DNA of 64,000 bases, from the NCBI GenBank assembly GCA_001566295.1, contig KQ964248.1, forward strand, positions 868,001 to 932,000, given 5' to 3'. The notes beneath the pieces were generated by a model, which saw only the letters and a list, made by a program, of their open reading frames with translations, searched no databases and was not told where the DNA came from. Positions 54,716-64,000 of the stretch are shown in pieces. The number at the start of each line of letters is the position of its first letter. Positions within the stretch are counted from its first letter, which is position 1. The DNA comes from Microdochium bolleyi (lineage: Eukaryota > Ascomycota > Sordariomycetes > Xylariales > Microdochiaceae). Position numbers and translations under genes: made by a program.

Positions 54716-56566
54716 ATGCCTCGTCTTCGCGGTGTCGAGCTGTCTCTTGTCGCGGGATTCGGCTCTCGCGCAGTGCCCGAGTATCCCCATCCCGATGCAT
54801 CATCGGTCTGTGTCAGGCCGCTTGCGAACCGAGAGCATCCTTTAAACAGCGATGGGCAGACCCAACTCACGGCAGTGTCACCGGCTCCACAAGACAGCAG
54901 CCTCTCGTTCAAGAAATCACATGCTCGAGTGTCGGTCTACGTCTCCTCAACACCAGGTAAGAGCTTGCTTCTATGCTCAATGGTGTTATAGTATTAATAA
55001 ACGATGCTAGAGAACGAGTTCAGGCTCCGTTACGCCATCGACAACTCACCAGCTCCCGCCAAGATTATTTTCTTCAAGCTTCTCATGAACGGGCGGCACA
55101 TTGTGTCTTGGGGGATCGATACAACACAGCGCAATGAAGGCACGGTAGCCAGGGCTCTCTACCATCCCAGCACAAAACAAGATAACAAACGGGCCAGCCG
55201 AGAGCAGCCGACCACCAGGATCGAGTCGAGATACTTCCACTTCGCGCCTGAACGGGAGCCAAAGTCTGCAGCTGAAGACGGCGGACTCATAGAGGTTCGA
55301 GTGTTCAGATGTAAAGGACGTCAGCGGGTGGCTGCAGCACTCGACCACTACCGTGATCAGGAGAAGTACGGAATCGCGTAAGTAGAAGTATAACGAGAAC
55401 TCATATGTATGCTGACATTGAGCAGTTCTCCAAGCGGTGGTATTCTTGATCGACCGGAAGACACCTGTTTCTACGACTACCATCTTCTCGACGCGAAAGA
55501 CTCGCCATATGCAACCTTCCTATTCCACTACCGATCCATGAAGTACCTGGAGCAGCTAAATCTTATTCCTGCCCTGCAGCTACGCTCCCAGAGCAGTCGC
55601 TCCGATGAGGCGAATTATCGAAATCACAAGTCTACGCCATCCATCAACTCCGGTAGTCAAAGTCACGGCCCCGCACCAACAAGGCTCTTGCCAGAACTGG
55701 AACACCCGCGGAACACCATCCATCAATCCAATAACACATTCCACCCGGAAAATATTGGATCCACTGGCCATCTACCATCCGGCCAAGTCTGCCAATCGTT
55801 CAAAGAAACGACAGGAGGCGCTTCTCCAGATCCTAGTGTTGACCCAGAATATGCATTCACTGACCAGGACGAACAGCACAGCCAATCAAGTGCGAGGTCG
55901 AGAGGGCCGTCCCGGTCTTCGTCAGTGAGGTCCAGCTGCCCATCCCTGACGCCATCTCTAATACAATATACGGAAAGTGCCGAGTTCATAAGTGAAGAAA
56001 TCCAACTTGGTGTGGCTCAAGCTCTTCTGATCCCGAGAAGAACTGTCACAGCTGTGGTAGTCGAAGCAGGGGCCGGCAGGCCCAACGTCGACATGTGTGC
56101 ATCTGAATTCGCATCGTCAGATGCATCATTTGAGTCACCAGTATCTCATGGACCCCCCTCCGCAGCCAGTGGCCTGGTCCCGCACAATCACGTCGCATGT
56201 GATGAATCGAAAGCGGCCCGACTTTCGATACTTCAGGGCAAATCCACCCCGTCAACGCCGGGAAAGATGGCCCCTAGTCGGCGTGATAAGAGGCTCTCGC
56301 CCACGCTGGCAAGGAACATGCCTGAAGCGGTATGGTTGAAGAATCCTCCCTCTGCTGTCGTGGAAGCGAGAAGTACCATTGAAACGGATCACAGCCTGGC
56401 ACCAGCACGACGTGCTCCAACGCCCTACCCAGTGGAGGGGAATGTCTTGCCGGCTACTCTTGCTTCCGAACCAGAGCCAGCTCACGAAATGAGCGAAAGG
56501 GTTTCAACTCTCGTGACTGAGATGCCACTAAGAGGTCGCGGGCCGCCACTGGGCAACTGGATCTGA
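54716..56566 (+). CDS. uncharacterised fungal protein, DUF7918-like layout
   Basis: Exons 54716-54956, 55011-55377 and 55426-56566 give 582 residues from MPRLRGVELSLVAGFG. Residues 1-270 look like a globular beta-rich domain: RLRYAIDNSPAPAKIIFFKL, NGRHIVSWGID, RYFHFAPERE, GLIEVRVFRCKGR and, after the second intron, LDRPEDTCFYDYHLLDAKDSPYATFLFHYRSMKYLEQL. The layout (an early beta hairpin, a mid-domain NG-xx-W motif and a late aromatic block) recalls DUF7918-type fungal proteins, but this assignment is from memory and weak. Residues about 300-582 are Ser/Pro-rich and disordered. The short introns (54 and 48 nt) keep frame. No function is claimed. A start 39 codons upstream is possible. Confidence 0.72.
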
Positions 56567-56966
56567 AGCACAAGAGTGAAGAAATATGCATCTCAGCATA
56601 TTTACTGTGGGTCAAGCAGGATGGCTACCAAAGCCAGGGAACATGTGCCGCAATCCGGATGCTGCTACGGGAGAAAAACTACCGAGAATGCTTAGCTATC
56701 GTCTTTGCGCAAGCTCGTTAGTCACGAGGGCAAGGAAAAAAAATGCACCATGGGCAGCAGTAAATATCAGTACATTAGTTAGACTCCATGCTATTAGCCT
56801 AGTAGAACACCATTGGCACAGAGAAACAGTGGTTGCCCACGAAGGTGGTCTTTGTCTACTGGCTAGAAATGTACCCGAAGACCACTGAGCGTGGCCTAGA
56901 ACGATTAAGTCTGATTTTCGAAAGCATGCAGAATCCGCCCAATTATCAATGGCCCTGCTCGTTCTT
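56567..56966. other. 3'-3' spacer of the 54716 gene and ecm14
   Basis: Convergent 3' ends; no gene seen. Confidence 0.5.
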
Positions 56967-58808
56967 CTAACGCACGACTCGACGCATGCCGTCCCGTCTC
57001 CGCAGCTCCACTTGCGCATCCAGCTCTTGTTGCGTGGACGAGGCCTCGGCATGCTGTAGAGCGTCGCCCTCGATAAAGCTACTCGAGGCAGATTCTCCGA
57101 CCACGGCATCGCCATCGCCATGACTACCATCATCCTGGGTGCTCGACGACTCTGACGACGCGGTCCACTCGTGACCATTGTTGCCGAGGAGGTAGTCCCC
57201 AAGGTACCGCATGGCTTGGAACACCTCTTCGCCTGTGGGCACGATGGCGCTGGAGGGGAGGAGGAAGCCGTAGCTGCCCGTGTCGCGCAGTTTGATCTGG
57301 TAGCTGTGGCGCGCGCCGTGCTCGTGGAAGAAGTAGTCTATCATCGCGCCGCCGCGGTTCTCGCTGCGGTAGAGCTCGGGGTTCTTCTTCGCGTTGTCCA
57401 GGACGGGGTGTGAAGACGAGTACGAGGAGGTGTTGTTGTTACTGTGGGCGACGGCACCCTCGCATGCCGATGCCACGGTGTAGGGCTCGCCGTTGGCGAG
57501 GCGCAGGTGCTTGGCCAGGTTGAAGGCGACCTCCTGCAGCGTCTCCCAGCTCGGCGGCAGGGCGTCGCACGAGTACTCGTAGGGGAAGAGGACCTGCTGC
57601 GAGTATGAGTGGAGGTCGATGAACGCGACAAAGTTGGTGCCGTGTGCGGTCTCGTTGCGCGCCCAGGCGGCGAGCTGCTGCGCCTCGACAGCCTCGAAGG
57701 GCTGGCGTCCGCCGTAGCTCTCGGAGCACTCCTCGTCTTGGTGCTGCAGGGCGTCCCACCGGAAGCCGAATGAGTGATCAAGGTCGAACCCGGGACAGAT
57801 GGAGAGGGTTGTGGGCTGCCTGGACTTGCGCCAGAGGCGGTCCACATCCCAGCTGAAAACGTAGCCGTCTGGGTTGAGCATCGGCGCAAAGATGATGTCA
57901 AAGTTCTCCAAGATCGTAGTGACCAGAGGATCCGAGTCGATGGCGCGGATAAAGGCCCAGGCCAAGTAGTTGACACTGCTGGTGGAGATCCATTCTCTTG
58001 CATGGATGCCTCCAGTGATGAGGATGGTATCTCTCCGTTCCCACTCACGCTCATCGCCATCTCTCAATCCGACTCTCAGTGCGGGGATATCTCGTCCCTC
58101 GTACGACGTGCCGAGGCTGATCAGACGAACATGGCCACGCGACTTGAACATGGATTCGAGGAACTTCATCCACGTTGTGATGGTAGCAAACGACTGGTAG
58201 TCCTGGAAGAAGAGATCGTCTACACCTGTGGCTGCTTTCGACAAGAACGGAAACCTGCCCTTGGCCGGCTCTGTGACGCCCCGGTTCCTCAGCAGTGATT
58301 GCAGCTCCGAGTCATCGGGCGATCTTGAAGGATAAGATGCGGCGATCGCTCGTGACACATCCGGGATGAGAATCGTGTGGCCCTGGCGGAGTGGTTTCGG
58401 TAGCATCCTGAGGAGAGCTAGCACGCGCTTATGTGTCTCTACGCGCACGTCTATGTGGTTGGCTGTGAAGTCCCAGACGTCGAGGAGCATCTGATCAATG
58501 GCTCGCCGGAGGGCGGCCTCGTCGTTCTTGGTGGACACATTGAAGCGGACTACGACCTGGTCTTCGTACAAGCGCAGGCTCTCGACGATATTCTCGTTCT
58601 CCCACCAGCTGTGCTGATGCCGATTTGTCCTGCTGAGCGACCACCGAAACGGCCCAAAGTCGAGAATACGACTGAGCAGTGACGGGCTGGGTGCTGGTTC
58701 GGGCTTGCGGACGTTATGGATTCGCAGGGCGGCGGCCGGGGTGACGATTGAGCTGGTCGCGACGAGCGCGACCGCGAGCGCCTTGCATACGAAGGCCGCC
58801 GGGGCCAT
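56967..58808 (-). CDS. ecm14: Ecm14, inactive M14 metallocarboxypeptidase
   Basis: Secreted or vacuolar M14-fold pseudoenzyme linked to cell-wall biogenesis in yeast. One exon, 613 residues. Signal peptide at about 1-27, propeptide at about 60-165, and M14 domain at about 200-540. The zinc ligands are kept: His and Glu in GGIHAREW, and His in FIDLHSYSQ. The general-base Glu of active carboxypeptidases (in the ELRD motif) is replaced by Lys in SYQIKLRDTG (Lys506, codon 57291-57293), the hallmark of Ecm14. The start MAPAAFVCKAL is preferred over a Met 11 codons upstream because it opens the signal peptide. The C-terminal 70 residues are an acidic, Ser-rich tail. Confidence 0.93.
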   Translation of the reverse strand: MAPAAFVCKALAVALVATSSIVTPAAALRIHNVRKPEPAPSPSLLSRILDFGPFRWSLSRTNRHQHSWWENENIVESLRLYEDQVVVRFNVSTKNDEAALRRAIDQMLLDVWDFTANHIDVRVETHKRVLALLRMLPKPLRQGHTILIPDVSRAIAASYPSRSPDDSELQSLLRNRGVTEPAKGRFPFLSKAATGVDDLFFQDYQSFATITTWMKFLESMFKSRGHVRLISLGTSYEGRDIPALRVGLRDGDEREWERRDTILITGGIHAREWISTSSVNYLAWAFIRAIDSDPLVTTILENFDIIFAPMLNPDGYVFSWDVDRLWRKSRQPTTLSICPGFDLDHSFGFRWDALQHQDEECSESYGGRQPFEAVEAQQLAAWARNETAHGTNFVAFIDLHSYSQQVLFPYEYSCDALPPSWETLQEVAFNLAKHLRLANGEPYTVASACEGAVAHSNNNTSSYSSSHPVLDNAKKNPELYRSENRGGAMIDYFFHEHGARHSYQIKLRDTGSYGFLLPSSAIVPTGEEVFQAMRYLGDYLLGNNGHEWTASSESSSTQDDGSHGDGDAVVGESASSSFIEGDALQHAEASSTQQELDAQVELRRRDGMRRVVR

Positions 58809-60775
58809 GATGTCGGTTGCTGGTCGTTCGGGATGCTGCAAAGAGACAGGCCCTGCAGCTGCTCCGGCTGCGGTCGGACTCGAGACGGCTTCACCAGTCC
58901 GGGTGGAGCTTGGACCGAACCTTGGAAGCGCGGCGGGGCAGCCGGGAGGATTCTTGGCAGTGCACTTGGTGGAGCTGAGCGGCGTAAGCGCGGATGACGT
59001 GGACAGGTTCCGGGCGAGCTGCGATACGCGTGTAATCGTGTCGTCTGCTGGTCGTGTTGCTGCTGGTTCAATCGCAGATGATGGGGAGACTTTTGAAGGC
59101 CGGGGTAGTGGAGGTTTCTGGAACGGAGGAGTAAGTTGGGGTCAAGTCCAGCTTGGAGGCACTTGCCGAAACTCGGCTGCCTGGGCCGCTAGGTCCAAAC
59201 CTGCTTTGATGGGCCCGCCCTCCCTCTTGTTGGGTCCTCACCTCAGTCCGTGGCAGTCGACTTGGATGGCCCTAGAATCAGATCGTCGTCACCCAGGACT
59301 TGTGGTCACATAGAGTTCGTGACTGAGCGATCACCGACACTGCAGCGAACCGTATATGCGTGTTGCTGGTGGCCGCCAGGGTATCGCAACAGCAGACAAG
59401 CATCGGGGACGCGTCGCCGAGCTCGCCTAGTGCCAGCCCGCCGACGCAGTGGACTGCTGACCAGCCACGCCCTCGGCTGCTCAGTACAACATTTCACAAT
59501 GTCCAGAGTTGGAGGACAGCCAGAGGCTTTCAGAGGCTTTCCGCTTGTGGCTGACTGTGTTGCTGAGCGGGCCAATCCTGCCCGCTGCCGCTATTCCCGG
59601 TCTCACCAGACTCCGGTACAGTCGTCTCGACCTGGGGCTTGCAGATTGCTCGAGGACGCTGGCAGAGGGCTGCATTGCCGATACACGCGGGCTCCGTGGC
59701 CAATGGCTGCCCTCTGCATCGCATGCCAGGACGATGCTGCCTTGTGGGCCCGTTGTGGTGTGGAACAAGGCGAGAGAGCTTCTAGACCGAGTTAATACGG
59801 GCCCCTGTCGCCAAAGGCTTGCCCTGGGCACCGCGAGGACGGTAATCTACGAGCTGACATGGTCCCATGGCCGATGGCATTGGCAGTCGAGTATGTACCA
59901 TGTATGTTGGCTACGGAGCTCTTTGCCGATGCCGTTGTGCTTTTCCCCCATTGATGCCTTACCGACGCCTACCTTCAGGTACGATGGCGTGCCCTGCGGC
60001 CCTGCGGGACGGGGCAGTGAATGCGGTCGGGACCTGCTGGATCGTCGCCCCTGAGTGTCCCCCGATGGCTGGCTGGAGCGAGACCTGTCATTTGGCGTGT
60101 ACCTGGATTGCGAGCGACGGCAGGCACGGGCCCCGCCCACTGCGCGCGCCGCGTCAGGCTCGAGATGTCCAGTCCCTTGCGCTGCTGACAGCTCGGGCGG
60201 TGGGGCCCCTCCTGACCAGCCCTGGAGGACTCGGGCTTGGGACCAGGCCTGCTCTACCCGCGAGGGCTGGGCTGCGCGGCTGGCTGGGCCTGCAACCACA
60301 GCACCCGTTGACAGCCTATCTACCTTAAGGTACTGCGCCGCAGAGAGCCGTCCATCGCCAAACCTCCAGCAAAACCATCGCCAGTCTGTCGTTCTTCACC
60401 CATCCCCACGCCTCCTGACCTCTCGTCTGTCGCCCTGCTTCTCCCGTCATCCTCCGCTCGGCACCCGTCCGACCACAACGTTCGCGCCGCCGCGCCTCAC
60501 GATCCCGCCGCCGCGCCTTCCGAGCGACCCGCCTGCACCACGCCCAGCCGCTTCCTGTGTGACCGCTTCTGCTACCGCCCTGAGCGATTGTGTCGCTGGA
60601 ACAATGGGCTGCCGACACTCGACGACCTGACTCCTCGCCCAGCAGCTGCCAGTCACCCCTTGGCGCTGTCGCTGTATTCCCTATCCGACGCGAGCACATC
60701 TCGCAACCACCGAGGTCCCTCCAGGTCTCAGGTCACCAGCGACCGTAGTCGACAGGGCCCTCTTCTTAGCACAAG
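58809..60775. other. 2 kb divergent spacer between ecm14 and the Arf-GEF gene
   Basis: No gene seen; the open frames are short and shared by both strands. It contains the perfect palindrome TACCTTAAGGTA at 60321-60332 and the close variant TACCTTCAGGTA at 59970-59981. The plus strand from about 60355 to 60560 is C/T-rich, as in leaders and core promoters, so the Arf-GEF leader may be long. Confidence 0.5.
60321..60332. promoter_or_regulatory. 12-bp perfect palindrome TACCTTAAGGTA
   Basis: Reads the same on both strands and lies 444 bp before the Arf-GEF start codon. A variant with one mismatch lies 351 bp further upstream. A role as a protein-binding site is a guess from symmetry and recurrence. 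Confidence 0.35.
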
Positions 60776-63700
60776 ATGCCCTTCCTACGGCGTCGAGGCG
60801 TCAATGCCAGCGAGTCGGACATGAGGCGGCACACCATGTTGTTTGATAGCACCGACAACAGCGTCGCTGCTGCGCCCGCTCGCAAGTCAGACGCGGACGA
60901 GCCCGGCCACCCCCAGCCGGCCGTAATACCACCCATCATCCTGGAGGACACCTCGGCTACCAGCAACGGAGACAATGGCGCCGCCGCCCAGCACAACAGA
61001 CCGTCCACGTCGGGGGACGGCCAAGACCTCACCCGTCTTCGCAGTGGCGGCCTGGACCCGCTCGATCGCTCTATATCACCGCCAATACAAGCAGAGACAC
61101 AGAAACATCGCAGGTTCAGCATGCTCAGGTTCCGCAATGCCTCTGACTCGCAGCTGTCGGCCAGGATAAAACAGCAGCAAATGCAAGAAGCGGCAGACAA
61201 CCCCCTACCCTCCACACAAAGTATGTAACTTTTGTTGTTGTCCCAAGCACATGCTCCAGCCTCGGCTGCAGCAATCCTCTTGATCTGGCCAATTTCCGCA
61301 CTGGCACAGACCAGACAACACCCTTGCATCGCGTGTCATAATCACAGGCGCTACGTGCTCAACTGCTAACCCTCGCCTGCAGCCCCTGCGATCGTCACAA
61401 CAGCCCCCACGATGCCGCTCGAAACAGAGCCTAAGAAGCCGCGACTGAAGCTGACAATGCGGATGCGCCGATCGGGAGAAGCGGCCCGTGATGGGCAAGC
61501 ATCGCAAGAACCTCAAGCAGGTCTCGGGGCTGTTTTGTCTGGCGCAAGCAAGCGAAGACGAAGCATGAACGAGCGCACGATGTCATCACCTTCGACCATG
61601 AGCAAGCATAACGTGACCTTTGAGGAGCCCCTCAGAGAACAAGCCGAGGGAAGCGATTTCATATCGACCTTGACGCCGCCTGCGCCCCGTGCTTCTGAAT
61701 CGTCAAGATCCGATTATGGCTTCGTCGATCCTGGAGTGTCTCGGAGCACTACAGCCTCGACGAGCTCTGCTAGCAGCTTCTTCCGCCTTGGACGACGCAA
61801 GCCAAAGCAGCCCGAGCCGATGTTCCCGATTGCGCATCTGCAGCAGAAAGGCAAACCCGCACCACCAGGTGCTACTGGTTCGAGCTCGTCCTTGGTGCCC
61901 AGCAATCAGTCTCGGTCATCTGTTGGGCAAGATCGAGCAGCCACGCCGGTTGCGTCTCCAACTCACCTTGGGCTGTTCTCAAAGGCAGCCGGCTCGCCTG
62001 CAGCGCCGAAATTTCGCCCATCATCTCAGCATTCTGGACAGTCGTCCCCGACGCGTGGACATTTAGGATTGCGGGGACGCTCTTCAACCATGAGTTCACT
62101 TGGCGGGAATTCGCTGAATGACCGCACTGGGCAACTCGACCCGCCGAGGAATTCTGCCTCTATAGGTCGGAAAAGTTTTGGTGATCTTTTGGGGCTGAAC
62201 AGGATGCGCCCTAATGTCGACGGACTCCGCCCAGGTGCCATGACCCCTGCCACACCTGCGTCCAACAATTCCAAGAATAACTCGCTGCAACTACCGCGAG
62301 AGCCGACAATCACATTGCCGGAGCGACGCGATGAGGAAACACCTGCCAAATATCTGGCGAGAGTCGAGGAAGAGCTGAAGCGTAACGTCATAGCTGCCGC
62401 CCTATCTAAGCCGTCGGATGACTTCTTTGCCTCTGTGCTACGCAGCTACATGCGGAAATTCAGCTTCTTCGAAGAGCCGATGGATATGGCGATCCGCAAG
62501 TTGCTGATGGAAGCCGAACTCCCAAAGGAGACTCAACAGATTGACCGGTGTCTGCAAGCGTTTGCGAACCGCTACCATGAGTGCAACCCTGGCATATACT
62601 CGACGCCCGAGCAGGCTTATTTCATAGCGTTCTCTCTTCTGATATTGCACACGGACATCTTCAACAAGAACAACAAGCACAAGATGCAGAAAGCGGACTA
62701 TCTCAAGAATACTGGCGGGGAAGGCATCTTTGACGAGATCATGGAATGCTTCTACGACAACATATCATACACGCCATTCATTCATGTTGAGGATGATAAC
62801 AGCATCAGTGGCTCAGGTGAACACAGAGTAAGGAAGTCGATATTCCCTCATGGACCCACTGAGCCACATCGCAAATCGAAAGATCCCATCGATCCCTACA
62901 CCCTCATCATCGACAACAAGCTTGACACACTTCGACCTCCGCTCAAGGACCAGATTCCTCTGGAAGAACACCTCAATTATCTCGGCACTGCCAAGGAGCT
63001 CAATCTCAAGGAGCTGCAGAAGACATTCTTCCGTACGGGCGTCCTTCAGATCGTTTCTGCACGGTCGCGGCCCGATGCATTCATGAGCGAGAAGACGGCC
63101 ACAAACCCGGAAGAGGCACATGTCGGCATTGTCGACATCAAAGTTACCAAGGTCGGACTGCTGTGGCGTAAAGACGCCAAGAAGAAGAAGACGCGCTCCC
63201 CATGGCAGGAATGGGGAGCCATCCTGACAGGCTCCCAGCTCTATTTCTTCCGTAACATTCAGTGGGTGAAGAACCTGATTCACCAGTATGATGCTCATAT
63301 CAGAGAGGGACAAGACGGCATTCCGCTCATCTTCAAGCCTCCTCTCGACACCTTCAAGCCCGATGCGCTCATGTCGACAGAAAACGCTGTCGCTCTGTTT
63401 GATACGGAGTACAAGAAGCATAAGAACTCTTTTGTATACGTCAGGCATGGTGGCTTTGAGGAGGTACTCCTCGCGCCGACTGAAGACGACAGAAACGACT
63501 GGCTGGCGAAATTGAACTACGCCGCCGCTTTCCGAACAACCGGCGTTCGCATGCGCGGAACTAACCACGAAGGGCAGACCAGGCGCGCTATTAGGCGCCT
63601 AGACTCCAGCGAGCCTACACAATTGATCCAGACTCCTTCTGGCGAAGTCGCAATCAACAGAGGGCAGATCGATCAGCAGATGTTTCGTGACATCCATGTT

Positions 63701-64000
63701 GCGAGACGAAGGATGATGCATGAAAAGATCGAAGAACAGGCGGAGAAGCTGCAGGTGGCCGAAAAGAGCCTCGAGACCCAGTTGCGTAATGCCCGGCACA
63801 TTCTGCTTCTCGCACCAATTCAGGAGAGGACGCGGGAGCATGTGAGAGGGGGTGCTTCCAAGATTATAGCTCAGCTGAAGTGGACGCGCTGCGAGATCTG
63901 GCGTTTGAGGTGCTACCAGGACATTCTCAAGTTAGACCTTGAGGAAGACAAGGCTGCCAATGGCGACTTTGGGGAGGCTGAGACGGCTTCACTGGCTCAC
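60776..64000 (+). CDS. syt1: Sec7-PH Arf guanine-nucleotide exchange factor (Syt1-like), 3' end outside window
   Basis: Exchange factor that loads Arf or Arl GTPases with GTP at Golgi and TGN membranes; yeast Syt1 acts on Arl1. Exon 60776-61220, intron 61221-61382 (donor GTATGT), then an exon open to the window edge; 1021 residues are visible. Residues 1-450 are disordered and Ser/Pro-rich. The Sec7 domain spans about 467-625. The catalytic Glu finger is in LPKETQQIDRCLQAFANRYHEC, followed by AYFIAFSLLILHTDIFN and FYDNISYTPF. A PH domain follows at about 738-865 (GLLWRKDAKKKK; WGAILTGSQLYFF), then a coiled coil (about 900-960). The order disordered head, Sec7, PH, coiled coil fits Syt1 rather than the larger Gea/Sec7 types. 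Confidence 0.93.

Noticed and set aside
60055..60630. 191-codon plus-strand frame in the Arf-GEF upstream region
   Set aside because: Pro/Arg/Ser-rich translation of a C-rich leader, no domain.

Overview
This window looks like nuclear DNA of a filamentous ascomycete (Pezizomycotina). A dothideomycete is my best guess, but that is an inference from the overall feel of the protein sequences, not from a marker. The evidence for a fungus is: genes interrupted by 48-220 nt introns with GT...AG ends and CTAAC/CTGAC-like branch sites, no operons, 0.3-3 kb spacers, pyrimidine-rich stretches before start codons, and fungus-specific proteins (RGS-LOV photoreceptor, Ecm14, Rtt103, Tlg2, Sec39). I found no transposon, no CRISPR array, no convincing tRNA or rRNA gene, and no secondary-metabolite cluster. 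This is ordinary housekeeping chromosome.

Layout, left to right. 0-10 kb: 3' -truncated RGS-LOV light sensor (-), a 3 kb gene-poor stretch, an uncharacterised acidic/helical protein (-), NatB catalytic subunit Nat3/Naa20 (+), and a short-chain dehydrogenase (-) whose stop lies 3 nt from that of Nat3. 10-25 kb: secreted glutaminase-family protein (+), Tra2-like RRM/glycine-rich RNA-binding protein (+), Sec39 (-), Tlg2 syntaxin (+), mitochondrial PPR-like protein (-). 25-40 kb: cytochrome c oxidase subunit VIIa (+), clathrin light chain (-), Rtt103 (+), a doubtful small ORF (-), Mdl1-type mitochondrial ABC transporter (+), monoglyceride lipase (+), AP-1 gamma adaptin (+). 40-51 kb: a large protein with a GGCT/AIG2-like domain (-), an OXNAD1-like flavin oxidoreductase (-), a Mn-type CDF transporter (-), a GH47 mannosidase (-). 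51-64 kb: calmodulin (-), complex I 15 kDa subunit (+), an uncharacterised fungal protein (+), the pseudo-carboxypeptidase Ecm14 (-), and a Sec7-PH Arf exchange factor running off the right edge (+).

Two functional themes recur. Membrane traffic: Sec39 (Golgi-to-ER tethering), Tlg2 (endosome-to-TGN fusion), clathrin light chain and AP-1 gamma (TGN coat), the Arf exchange factor, and the ER mannosidase. Mitochondria: COX7A, the complex I subunit, Mdl1, the PPR-like protein and the OXNAD1-like protein. The genes are on mixed strands with separate promoters, so I read this as co-location and not as an operon-like system. Exon models were built by hand from splice motifs, reading-frame continuity and family resemblance. 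All complete models sum to a multiple of three, but a few splice sites (flagged) remain open. The most unusual points are an apparent one-base frameshift in the clathrin light chain gene, a GC-AG intron, and the RGS-LOV photoreceptor. I did not find a clearly new multi-gene system.
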